Of a stretch of 64,000 bases of DNA, positions 35,501 to 45,834 are shown one piece after another. The notes below the pieces were generated by a model, which was not told where the DNA came from, searched no databases, and saw only the letters and a list, made by a program, of their open reading frames with translations. The stretch comes from Rhizodiscina lignyota (lineage: Eukaryota > Ascomycota > Dothideomycetes > Aulographales > Rhizodiscinaceae). The stretch covers positions 1,178,001 through 1,242,000 of the forward strand of contig ML978128.1 of the NCBI GenBank assembly GCA_010015805.1, in the 5' to 3' direction. The translations under genes were made by a program, and so were the position numbers. Each line of letters begins with the position of its first letter. The stretch's first letter is position 1.

Positions 35501-36917
35501 GATCCACGGACATTCGGAGAGCTGGTGGGTGCATTTCCGTGACGTCCCTCTGGACTGCCGACCTCAAAGTCCGATAGCCACCAGAACTCCAGTCCGATGC
35601 CCACCAGACCTCCGAGTGCCTTGAGCACTCTGAGTTGAGCCGCCACAATAAACATGCATGCAAAGCGCGCTTGACTTATTCTCACTGTAGGTACTTTACT
35701 TCCGTCGCTATTCCGAGAATTTGCATTTCCTCATTTCGTCCCGTGCCTACTCCCTATCCCTGCTATACTTGCTCGAACGAGCCCCCAGAAATCCGATACA
35801 TATATCGTAAGCTGCCCAAAAAGTCAGACCAATAGCATGGATTTAAAAATGGACGGAGTTGAACGGATTTACCATGGTCTCCCCCGCAAAGATTATCAGA
35901 TCTCCATCTACTGGATGCTGGAGTTTGTTCGGGGAGACAAGAGCTGGGTATATATTAGCGCTGACTGAGCCGACAGGCCTTTAAACTACTCGCTTCCACC
36001 CTTCAACACCAAGGCTCCGGATGACAGGCAAGAAGGGTCTCTCGCGTCCTGGTGCGAATCAGAACTCCATGTCGACTTTGGTGGAGAAGAAGTGGGGCCG
36101 GAATTCCTCAGCCTTACGCCAACCTTACGACCGTTGCGGACGAGATTCTTGTTCCTGAATCCGAAGCTTAGAATAGCAGTTTGTGGGCACGCAAGAACCT
36201 TGTGGAGCTCCCAGCCGCGGGCACAGGTTAACCCGTACTTAATAAGAGCCGAGGGAACCAGGGAGCTCGGACTGGGAATAAGGCACTATGTCTCCGAGCG
36301 AACACTTTGAGCACCTGCGCAAGGGCTGATGAGAGCTGCTGGGCCGTCACAACGGTGACTAGGGTACCGTGAGGCCTGGAATCTGCCAGACAGACTGCAT
36401 TTTCCTATCACGGGTTACCCAAAAGGGTATAGAGCGGACATCATGCCACGAAGTGGGACTCCGAGGTAGAGGTGATCACCAGGCCACAGATAATCACATA
36501 TACACGTATTCGGCCACCGGAGTTGCACCACTCTGTCCGACCGACTACTACGGGCATCACATGCTACTCGTGCAGCAAGCATGGTCAGAATATCACGTAG
36601 AAATCGCACCGCTCACCGTCGACAGTGCTTCCTGTACGTCGATCGCAACGAACTCCACAAACTTGGAAGAGAAGACTTTCTTGGGTGTACCAGAATTCGG
36701 TTCTCATATCTACTCCAAAAAGCAAAGATCTACACCCACGAGTCTTGGCCTGGTACAAGAGAGGGTGTATCTGACACTGATGTGGAATCAGAATTCATCC
36801 GCTCTCTGGTAATACCTCTCCTCTGGTTCGCGGGTACCCGCCAAAGACCGTGACCCACCCACCTGGGGCCATATAAGTCTACCACAGCCCGCCAACTGCG
36901 ACCGCGACCATCAGTCG
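32587..36917. other. Longest gene-poor stretch, 4.3 kb
   Basis: No firmly supported gene. Items seen: a minus frame at 34325-34041 whose inner part from MPPPAEKLRPQSSKQPYEKR on is protein-like and followed by a good donor (GTGAGT), but only a very short product can be built; overlapping plus frames at 36369-36812 and 36581-36853 that are both fairly protein-like in different frames; and a perfect 12-bp palindrome GCTCGTACGAGC near 33450. The end of the stretch holds the promoter of the candidate gene at 36918, including a TATAAG box at 36872. Confidence 0.4.
36871..36877 (+). promoter_or_regulatory. TATA box of the candidate gene at 36918
   Basis: ATATAAG, 46 bp before the proposed start codon in a run of otherwise GC-rich sequence. 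The position fits a fungal core promoter with a very short leader. Confidence 0.35.
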
Positions 36918-37387
36918 ATGGACACTCGCCCCGTTGTCGATCTCTCACTCGCGCCCAACCGAAGAAGTATGTCTCTTTTGTGGGGTATGCAGTAAGACGT
37001 TGACTTCGAGACTTGATATTACTACCAGTAGGACAAGATCAGCGTACACTCGAGCAGAACAGAGCATCGAGGCCCGCAAAACCAGATCCAGCCAGCTCCA
37101 GTTCAGAATGTGATAGCAGACTAACCATTCACTGGCGAGAGATGTACAAGGAACAGTATATTTCTTATGCTTCATATCTGGCTCGGTTCGTCTTTTTCAT
37201 CACATCGTCCATATCTGAATTGCCTTATCTTTTCGGCCCTCTCATTCGTGTCCTCGTAAGGATCTTCGGTCTGTTTCGCATTGCCGCTTTCCCCCACGTC
37301 TTCAGAACAGCCAAGCTTTCGCCATCTTCTCCATCTTCTCACTACTACCCTCACTGTTATCGCTTCCATTTCCAAACAAGCTGTTAA
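36918..37387 (+). CDS. Candidate two-exon gene, small membrane-associated protein, about 135 aa
   Basis: ATG 36918 opens MDTRPVVDLSLAPNRR, which ends at a consensus donor (GTATGT at 36967). The acceptor is a tandem CAGTAG (37026-37031), so exon 2 begins at 37029 or 37032, both in the same frame. The joined frame is 136 codons (or 135) to the stop at 37387. Exon 2 encodes a polar stretch, HWREMYKEQYISYASYLARF, then a hydrophobic region (FVFFITSSISELPYLFGPL, VRIFGLFRIAAF) and a Ser/Tyr-rich tail. A TATAAG box lies 46 bp before the ATG. No known family. The 3' end overlaps the antisense last exon of the rhodopsin-domain gene by 86 bp. A donor-like GTAAGG at 37257 could give a different 3' end. 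The evidence is splice logic only. Confidence 0.4.
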
Positions 37388-38890
37388 TCCTCTCAACCCT
37401 GGAGCACCTCTCACTCATTGTCTCAAACACCATCTCTCTCTCAATCATTCCCGGCCCCAGTGTGATTGGCCACTCCGTAATCTCACTTCCCCTGTCCTTA
37501 CTTCCACTGATATTTCTCTTCAAATAATTCCCGTACACCTCCGGCGGCGATTGTACCAGGCCAACGGTGATCGTCGTCTCGTTGCCTAGCTTGCTCCCAC
37601 CCGCACTTTTGCCATCGTAGACCTCGCTAATGCCAGTGATGGGAGTGAGGGGGCTTTCACCGCGGCACCCAATCTCCAGGTCCGACGAGGCGCGCTTCCA
37701 ATGGAAGGGGTTCTTCATGAACCCAAAGTCTGCGCTTCCGCCGCGCGAGCCACGCACGCTATGCCGGGCGTATGTGTGTCTGGCCCTTGAAAGCTGCGTC
37801 TTCGTGATCGTGATGGAGTTCCGAGCGGTGGTGAGGAACTTGCGGAAGAGCGGCCGCAGCGTTGCGAACGACCCGGCAGCGATGCCGAGACCGCACTCCA
37901 GTGTGGACCAGATTGACAGATTGGTCGTGTTTACTGCATATTGCGTAAGCTCTGCTTGCCTTCAGGAAATAGGAAACTGGAGACGCACTGAAGAAGTCGT
38001 TTGTGACTTGTCCGATATCTCCCAGGTACACGAAGCGCACGAGCGACGCGATGCTGCCTCTTATAAAAGCGTTAGCAACCGAGCGATCGGCGAGGGTGTA
38101 ATCTCCAGATCACTTACAGTCCTCCCAGGCCTAGAATGATACCCAAGGATATCTTGGCCCGCTTATTCATTTTCGCGTCCCTCAGTATGAAGATGGGAAG
38201 GACTGTAAACGTCACGTCGCTAAGCGCTGTCACGCCCCCCAGCACAAACGACATCCCAAGCACTGATGGAGGGCTCACGCATTCGTTAAAAATCCTCTTC
38301 TCAACATAGAGCTCGGCGCTCTTTGGTACTCCGCATTGGAAGATGGCAAAAATCATCGTCGCAACACCCCAGACGGTGGAGATTGCCATGACACCATACA
38401 CAATCCAGCGATGGTGCTTCCTGATAATGACACGGAGAAGGAAGATGCCGACGGAGATTTTAAGCATTGTCTGCGTTGCACAGTAGAACGCATCGACAAT
38501 TATCCAGGCCTTGATGACGGCTAGGATCTCGGGGTACTTCATGAATTCGAGTTCCGTACGAGAGACGCTGATTTCCATGTCAGCACCTGAGAAGCCTGTG
38601 AAGAAGAGCTAGGCGAGCTCATTAGCTTGTGCCCCCTTGTAGCTGAAGGGAGATCGGAAGTATACCAGTGCAATTATCATGGTGATGTCGTCCCATCCAA
38701 CCGCTCTGATCAGGTAAAGCCGCGTGTGTAAACGCAGCACAATCGCGCTCCATGCTATAGCCAATAATACGATTGACACGACAAGAGGCGTGTAATCCAT
38801 CGCCGGCGGTGGGTGCGAATGCTGAAGTTCATACTGTCTGCTGACTATGGAATCCGCCGTTGATGCGATTTCGAGCTGTGTAGGCGCCAT
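37302..38890 (-). CDS. Fungal rhodopsin-domain (Pth11-like) seven-helix membrane protein, 4 exons, 472 aa
   Basis: Exons on the minus strand are 38890-38666, 38608-38118, 38059-37989 and 37933-37302 (225+491+71+632 nt, 473 codons), with introns of 57, 58 and 55 nt. The first helix is followed by the family hallmark GWDDITMIIAL. Further helices include AWIIVDAFYCATQTMLKISV, a WIVYGVMAISTVWGVATMIF segment, the cysteine pair CGVPKS/NECVSP in the outer loop, and a last helix, STLECGLGIAAGSFATLRPL. The cytosolic tail of about 170 residues is Ser/Gly-rich and contains ITVGLVQSP-like patches. There is no CFEM domain at the N-terminus, so it is the non-CFEM class. Members are plasma-membrane proteins, in some fungi involved in surface sensing; a ligand cannot be inferred. 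Confidence 0.88.
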
Positions 38891-40396
38891 GACGGCTCTG
38901 GAGGCATTCCCCCAATAACCAAATCGTGTGGCCGTGGTGCCTTTTGTGGCCCTTTCAATGGCTGTCTACAAAAGTTGCAATGTTCGATGTTCCTGGATAT
39001 GAAACGATATATGAATTTTGGAGCCACTCAGACGACGATGAGAATCAGATAGGGCCGAGATAATTTGCGATTGAAAGCAGTCATATAGAGAGATGACTGG
39101 TCAATTTAGTGTGATTGAGAGGTTCAAAATATAGACATTATCGACATTCCAGAGCTTTCCGCCGTCCAGATACTTTGCGCAGTGCCTCACAATTGCGCTC
39201 AGTGAAAGTGTAGAGCACCGCCTGTCCCTCATCGCGACAACTAGAAGTGGAGTAGATGGTGCTATACTTAAGAAAATGCAAAGGCGCGCGAGAATGGAAC
39301 TGGCACACGACCGCACCTACCTGCAAGCACAATCCTCGGGAACGAATTGGTCAACCCAACATTCTCCGCTCTTAGTGTTGAAAATGTGTACCACGACCAC
39401 GGCGGTACCTACCTGAAGAGCACACGGGGCAGGAGTGGTGCGCATCTCCATTTCCCCTTCTGTAGCTGGTGGCTGCGAGGCAATCTAGTCAGTCCGCGGT
39501 TCAGACGGGATACATCGGCGCAAATCTATTCTCTGGAGCGACACTGGTCGCGTAGGAAGCCTCCCAGTCTGGCACGTCATTGAGGAACACACCAGAGATA
39601 GACTCCAAAAGTACCCCATTCGAGACGGTGCCGAGGAATCCGGGGAAGGAACTGGAGATGGTTGAGATGGGCGCTCCTTTGTGTGGGGAAAGCGTCGTTC
39701 GAGATCGTGGTAGACAATCTGATTGGAAGCGGAGACAGGAACGTGGCTGTCACGGGCGAGTGGCAGATCCCACAGCGACGAGGAAGCGGAGGTGGAGGTG
39801 AATTATCGGCTTGTGCTCTTCTGCTGCTCGGCATGAAACCTATTTCATGTGGACATGTGAAAGTTGTTCGGCGGTGCGGAGACACGTGAATGAGGTTTGA
39901 TGTAGTTGGGTACAGCACCATGCCCCGCTTTTTCATGTTAAGACCTGGAGACGTTACTGCTTACTTCATAGACACCAAGGCACTTCAATATTGAGTACAT
40001 CACAGGGCTAATGTATGCAATTGACTAGTAGGCTCTATCTGGTGGCATGGTACTCTATGGCGGCAACACACAGCGCAGATTGAAGAGGACGGCCAGGACT
40101 TCCATCACCAAGTTCCCACAGCTAGGAATGAACTGGTTTTTGAGAAATCTTCAATTCGATTCATTTTTTGTATGGGAACAGTTCCAGTACTGGTCCCATT
40201 CATAAACGCATGTCTCCACCCATGATAGTGGAAAACAGAATCCAGTGTCAGCAATGCAACCCATGAGACCTTCCACCCAGGGTATAGCCAAATTCATGCC
40301 CAGTAAACTCCTGACCTTTGCAAAGTCGCTCAAGACGGCCATCGAATACAGCTACTTCTTCAATTTGTTGCTGTTCCCCATTGGCAACCAAATAAA
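38891..40396. other. Intergenic, possible decayed reading frames at 39.58-39.89 kb
   Basis: Upstream region of the rhodopsin-domain gene and 3' flank of the F-box/LRR gene. Two adjacent plus-strand frames (39580-39801 and 39662-39889) are each protein-like over only part of their length, which may mark a host gene remnant. No other feature. Confidence 0.4.
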
Positions 40397-42658
40397 TCAA
40401 GTCTGCCAACCCTCAAAATACTCTCCCTCCTCCCTAGGATCCCATTCTTCATCGTCACTCGGCTCGCTGTCGAGGAAATCGCCCTCTCGGAACTGCTTCT
40501 CGGCAGGTCGCAGATTGTCAATCGTCACATCCACGACGTCGCACATTCCCTGAACATAGTTCTCCAAGATTGCTCTGGCAGCAGCAGCAAGTGACGATGT
40601 TGGCTTCTGCGCTGGCTCTGGTTCTGGGGAAGAAAGCTCTCCGTACGCACGATGACCACGACGAGGGCGGAGAGTACGCTGACCTTGGCTGTCAGAAGGA
40701 GGTGTAGGTAGTGAGCGCTTCCTCTTTTGCGATTTAGTGACCACGGCATTGGAGTCATCGGACTCTGGGTCAGATTTTGCGTCAACGTCAATGACGTTTT
40801 GTTGCGATATCTCTGCCGTAGTATGAGACCTGCCCTGCTCTGCACCGTCCTCCTTGCCAGCCGCCGTACGCAATCTGTCTAGGTATGCTTGTCCCTTGGC
40901 AACTGAAGTGAAATGCAGGTTGGGCGGGATTTGCGGTCGCAGAAAGATACGGTGCATCCTGTTAACCCACTCTTCACGGAACTGAATTCTTTGCTTCCAG
41001 CCGAGTCCAAGAATTGCTTTCAGTCTCAGAACACGTAGTTCTGGAAGCTCCTCCGCTGCATTTACAATAGACCGGAAGAACGTGACGGCAGCACTGTCAG
41101 TCCATTCCCGGAGATACAACATTTCGATTTCTCGCAAAGTTGATGGCCACGTCGCAATTTCTTCCTCACGCAAGAGGTCGATGTATGTAGGCTTTGAATC
41201 GACGTATGTTCGATGAGAGTTGTAGTTATTCAGGTCGACTTTCAAGACTTCCAGCTTGGGACATGCCGATTTGAGAGCGGTGAGGAAGGAAAGATCTAGA
41301 GCCTTGTTGTGCTCTAGGATCAACTCCTTAAGTTCAGAGCCGTGGGTCGCAAGGAAGGAGGCTAACATGGCGCCGTCGAATAGGCCACAGTCATTGATGT
41401 GGAGAACCTCGAGGGTTTGGGGAAGAAGTGGCAGAAGCACCTCGTTGAGTGACGCACAAGACTCAAACTCGATCTTTTTCAGTTCAGGGAGTGCGGAGAT
41501 GACCTCGGCCAGCAGCTCTTCCTTGCTCTTCTCCTGCGGTCCTTCGGGATCCTTACGCTTCCTTTCTGTATCAGCAAATCCGGCAAGCTTCAGTTCTCTC
41601 AGACTTTGAAAAGATTTTGTCTCGTGTATCGACTTCACCCATGCTAGATCTTGTTCCTTGGTGCACATGCTCTGGTTCCACTGAAAGCTCTTGAGCAAGA
41701 TTTTCGACGCACCCAGGGCGGTGAACAAGCTATCCGGATAATGCCACTTCACCATGCGACGATACTTCCGGCCCATAGGCGTGTCATACTTGTTCGACAG
41801 TCTGATGGTATTCACTTGCGGGACGAGTGGAATCAAACTTCCAATATCGAATCGACCTCGTCGGTGTGCTGAATATGCTAGTTGTTCAACATCGATTTCC
41901 AATCTCTGGATCTTGGCATTATGATTTATCTCTCGACCAAGGATACTTGCGCTTGGCCGACTGTCAAGAGGCGTCGCCAGCAAGTCCGAAAGTGAATGCA
42001 CGGTGTCAATGTACGACGAGAAGTTGGGTGACCTATAGAGGACGGTAAGAGCAGAGTCAAGAAGCTCTTTACATAGCGTAAGAGCTCCAAAGAGCCACTT
42101 CTTTGTGTCGTAGCGTTCAAAGGATGTCGGGTCATTCAGTGGGTATGACGCATATTCGAAGATCTGAACCCAGACGTGGAACGGTAGCGTTTCCCAGAAT
42201 GGTGGTCTGCGAACACTGGGGACGGTAACTTGAGCTTGTAGAGGCAGGGACTTTGGCTGGGGTGCGAGATTCGGCTTTTGCACTGGATACTGCAGCTTGC
42301 GCTGAGGCAGGGCCGCAGCGGTGGCCTTCGATCTCTGAGGAACGATTCGTCGACGTTTCGGAGCTGGCACCTCGCCCTCCGAGACTTCAGGTTCATCAAA
42401 TCCCTCCTCATCTGTGCTATTTTCCTTGTATGATATATGCGCATTGCGTCTACCGGCTTTTCGCGATGGGCGTTGTGATTCCGATGACTCTGCTGGTGCC
42501 GGTGATCTTGCAAGACGGCCGGAGCGCTTCCGGATGACCGGCGACAATGCTTCATGGTCACTAGAATAATCTTCAGAGCTGCCCATGCTGTCCTCGTCAG
42601 AGCTGATTTCGGCGTAGGATTTGCGCTTCGCAGCGCGGCGAGTGTGCCGGGGAGGCAT
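40397..42658 (-). CDS. F-box / leucine-rich-repeat protein, 753 aa
   Basis: A single exon. Start ATG 42658 (MPPRHTRRAAKRKSYAEISS) was chosen over upstream in-frame ATGs because the basic nuclear-looking N-terminus is typical of fungal homologues and the upstream residues are not protein-like. Residues 1-150 are disordered with KR-rich stretches (PAPKRRRIVPQR). The F-box lies at about 153-195 (PPFWETLPFHVWVQIFEYAS). A series of irregular leucine-rich repeats follows at roughly 370-560 (LKKIEFESCASLNEVLLPLL, TLEVLHINDCGLFDGAMLAS, ELKELILEHNKALDLSFLTA, KLEVLKVDLNNYN). The C-terminus is acidic with KSQKRKRS near its start. This is presumably a substrate receptor of an SCF ubiquitin ligase. The substrate is unknown. 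Confidence 0.85.
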   Translation of the reverse strand: MPPRHTRRAAKRKSYAEISSDEDSMGSSEDYSSDHEALSPVIRKRSGRLARSPAPAESSESQRPSRKAGRRNAHISYKENSTDEEGFDEPEVSEGEVPAPKRRRIVPQRSKATAAALPQRKLQYPVQKPNLAPQPKSLPLQAQVTVPSVRRPPFWETLPFHVWVQIFEYASYPLNDPTSFERYDTKKWLFGALTLCKELLDSALTVLYRSPNFSSYIDTVHSLSDLLATPLDSRPSASILGREINHNAKIQRLEIDVEQLAYSAHRRGRFDIGSLIPLVPQVNTIRLSNKYDTPMGRKYRRMVKWHYPDSLFTALGASKILLKSFQWNQSMCTKEQDLAWVKSIHETKSFQSLRELKLAGFADTERKRKDPEGPQEKSKEELLAEVISALPELKKIEFESCASLNEVLLPLLPQTLEVLHINDCGLFDGAMLASFLATHGSELKELILEHNKALDLSFLTALKSACPKLEVLKVDLNNYNSHRTYVDSKPTYIDLLREEEIATWPSTLREIEMLYLREWTDSAAVTFFRSIVNAAEELPELRVLRLKAILGLGWKQRIQFREEWVNRMHRIFLRPQIPPNLHFTSVAKGQAYLDRLRTAAGKEDGAEQGRSHTTAEISQQNVIDVDAKSDPESDDSNAVVTKSQKRKRSLPTPPSDSQGQRTLRPRRGHRAYGELSSPEPEPAQKPTSSLAAAARAILENYVQGMCDVVDVTIDNLRPAEKQFREGDFLDSEPSDDEEWDPREEGEYFEGWQT

Positions 42659-43465
42659 GTTTCGAATGGTATATAGAACTTCTGCGGACTGAAAAAGACG
42701 TCGCTCGAGAGCGGTTGAAATGGGTGTGAGTATGTCGGACACCTGCCTCCTCCCTCTCCACTCCAACTGAAAGAAGGTGACGGTTGCCTGTATGGGTGGT
42801 GAGTGTCGATGCGCACGTCTGGGGTGGTGGAGTGTATGACGAAGATCGATAAAGCGCAGCGATTGGCGATCAGGCTTGGCGGCGTTGCCCTGGCTAGGAT
42901 GCAGCTGTGCTAACACCAAAATGGAAAGTCACGTGCGTGGCTTGTTTTGTGCACGCGCCAAGGAAATCCCAGCCTGCCATTTCGTTCGCTCCCTATTGAC
43001 AAACTGTACATTAAGACCTCTCCAGACGCACTACACCACTTCTCAAATCTCTGACCCCTTTCGAACTTCATTTGTCTCTCTTTTCTGATCCTCTACATCA
43101 CCAAATCAAACATCCTCACGTCAAACACCCCTGCTTTCTGTCGCGTTTTTTTTAACAAGAGCGTCGGACACTGACTTCTTCACTCAATCGCGCTCTGAGG
43201 AGCCCACCTGGGAGCGGGAGTCTTGGTTGTGGTGTGGGCATGAGATCCGTCGAACGTCCGCGCTGCCACTAAGAACCACCTGGCCACTCTTCACGCAAGA
43301 GCACCACAATTTCTGAATCAGACAATTAAAAGTGCACGAGATTAGGGTCAGACCTGTTCTTAGGCCGAGCATGTGTGGAGACACTCACTGCGAAAGTGTG
43401 ATTTTAGGTGTCTCCGCATTCACCGGAGCGCGTCACATCTCGGACTCTAAATCTGACGAAGGAGC
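42659..43465. promoter_or_regulatory. Divergent promoter region, F-box/LRR gene and SUZ12
   Basis: 807 bp between opposing starts. It contains a T8 run near 43147 and C/T-rich leader sequence (ttctcaaatctctgacccctttcg) upstream of SUZ12. An unseen first exon of SUZ12 cannot be excluded here. Confidence 0.45.
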
Positions 43466-45834
43466 ATGGTAAATGCAACAGAGAACCGTAAAGCAGTGGG
43501 TAACGTATTGCTCGCACTCGATATCGACAGATTCCGGCAGCCAACATTCTTGCGCCGAAACCTTGCTCAGGCGCTGGAATATCATGAAAGTGAGCGCCGA
43601 GGCGAATTCAGCAGAGTGCAGGAGGAGATGGCAGCAAATGCGCAGTCTGCTGACTGCTGGAAACCCCCCAGCAAGAAGGTGCTCCAAAAATTGTGGCAGA
43701 AAAAGCGGCCGGTCCTTCGCATTGACGTGAAGGCGCTGAGGCCAACCAAGAGAGGCGCTGCCGAAGATGTCGGTCAGGCGCGTAAGAGGAGCAAAGTCGA
43801 GATTGATTGCACGGTAGAAGTCCTCATCTGGCCACAAGATAGGACCAATGGCTCGTCATGTAGAGTCAACAAACCAGCTACACTCCAGGCGCGCCATTCG
43901 ACTGAGTCGACAAGCCCAGAATTCGAAATTTACATGGATGAGCCAATAGAGATCGACTCATCCCAGCTTGGAACCCCAATAGGTTCTGACATGAACTGGA
44001 AACGCTCGTTGGGGACCAGATACGATCTACACGTCTGGATCAACTTCCAAAGCCCGAAAGACGTGTCGACTGTATTGCAACTTCTTGGCAAACAGCAAAC
44101 AACCGGTAGTTTTTTGAAGAAAACAAGGCTGTTAGTGAAGTGGACACACCTCCCGGAATGCCCTTCCAATAATCAACTTCTGCCAGTTTCAATTTCAAAA
44201 GGAGAAGACAGAGAAAAACTGAGCTATGGCATGCAAGTTCACATGGCCTGGAAAGGACGTAAAGATTCTATTCTCAAAACACATAATCTGGCATTGCGCG
44301 CCAGAGAAGGAGGCCCTACTTCCCGCAGCCTCCCGATGAACACAAGAATTACAACAAACGGGCATGATGAGACGCATGAACAGATCGCAGTAAACGGTGA
44401 AGGTGGCAAGGCGCTCGCTGCAAAAGCCACACTTGGATTCTTTTTCCCTACCCATAAAGCATGCGTGGCACTTCATGGATTTGTTTGTCCCTTCTGCGTA
44501 CGCAAGAAGTTTACCTCATGCGAGCTACTACATCTACATCTGAATACCTTGCACGAGCAGTACAACTTCAAATCCTTGAAGGGTGACAAGGAGGGTTATG
44601 CAGAGATGAAACTGGACTACGTCTTTGAGGCTGCACTGTCAAAAAGCTTCACAGAAGACAGGCCGTTATATACTTATAATCGCGCTGATTATGCCATCAA
44701 ATGGATCGCACCGCAGCGACCGTTCGACATTCAAAAATGGCTAGCAGGAGAAGATGACTGGATCAAGGGAGCTTCAGTTGCGGATTTGCAGAACGCCCAA
44801 TCTCGATCTACAAGGACGGCCATTCTTCCATCTAGCATGCAAGTGAAACCATCCGGCGAAGTCTTGGATCTACCGACAAGAGTCAAGAAGACCTGTATGG
44901 TACCACAAGTTCCACCAAGCGTCAAACTGTTTCGCTTGTCTTCAAAGCGACCTCTCGAGGAAGGCGAAGAACTCAGTGAGAGTGATGACGACATCGAATT
45001 TGGCTGGATCAATGCGAAACGAAACCTGGCACGGCAGAATACAGGCTTATCTGAGACTGCAAAGCAGTTTGCTCAGATGATGGACGACTACCTGGAAGAC
45101 ACGGAGAGTGTGTCTGGAGATGTTTATATGGGAGATACTTTGATACGTTTCGTTCGAACCAAGGGCTCGGCATTACAGATACAAGGGCTTCGAAAAGAGT
45201 TCGAGATCAAGTTGAGGGAGTTGGTTGCGCGACGAGTTGTTGGTGAAGAGATCTTGCGGCAGTGCATTAGTTTCCTCGACAATGAGTTGCACGGCCCCGC
45301 AAATCACAATGCAAATATCAATGGCGTCGAGCCTTCCACGCCCACCCGCTCCAGAAACTCGGGCCGACGCGAAGCGCTGGCTAATGGAGAAGAGGATGGG
45401 GGATTGAGCTCAGCGGAAAGAACTCCAAGGCGATCAAAGAGGACGCCAAAAGTATCCAGTCGAGCTGGCAGGTCACAGAGAGTGGACGATGATGTAGGAA
45501 AAGAACCAGGCATGGGTGATGGTACACAAAGTGGAAAGGGCCAGACGGAGCGTAACGCAACTGCGTCTCAAATGAGACCTGCAGTAGCGGCAGGAGAAGT
45601 GCCTCCAGTTAGTCTGGCGTGCGTGTGCGGCAAAGAGGTTCTCACCATGCGGGGAGCTTTGCAGTGCTCCAACCCTGTAAGTTTCTTTATCCCTTGCGAT
45701 TCGTTCCCCGATGTCGAACTATTACTTACGCGGTACAGGGCTGTCTACAACCGGACTACCACATGGAGTGTGTGGGTGTATTCTCACATTCTACGACATG
45801 GATATGTCCCCGATGCGTAGTGGAGTCCACCTAG
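43466..45834 (+). CDS. Polycomb PRC2 subunit SUZ12 homologue (VEFS-box) with C-terminal PHD-like finger, 2 exons, 768 aa
   Basis: Core subunit of the H3K27 methyltransferase complex. Exon 1 is 43466-45676 and exon 2 is 45739-45834 (737+32 codons, 62-nt intron). Seen: a C2H2-like zinc finger at residues 341-363 (CPFCVRKKFTSCELLHLHLN, then TLH), which is the SUZ12 finger, and the VEFS region at about 480-605 (ESDDDIEFGWINAKRNLARQ ... FAQMMDDYLEDTE in part). After a basic, disordered linker comes a Cys4-His-Cys3 module: ACVCGKEVLTMRGALQCSNP joined across the intron to GCLQPDYHMECVG and then WICPRC. That spacing fits a PHD finger. Intron removal is needed to complete it. The N-terminal 300 residues are weakly conserved. 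The SUZ12 call is strong; the finger is direct reading; its being part of the same protein rests on one clean intron. Confidence 0.88.

Noticed and set aside
42136-42816. 226-codon minus frame overlapping the F-box/LRR N-terminus
   Set aside because: An out-of-frame shadow of the disordered N-terminal region; the F-box frame is contiguous and domain-bearing.
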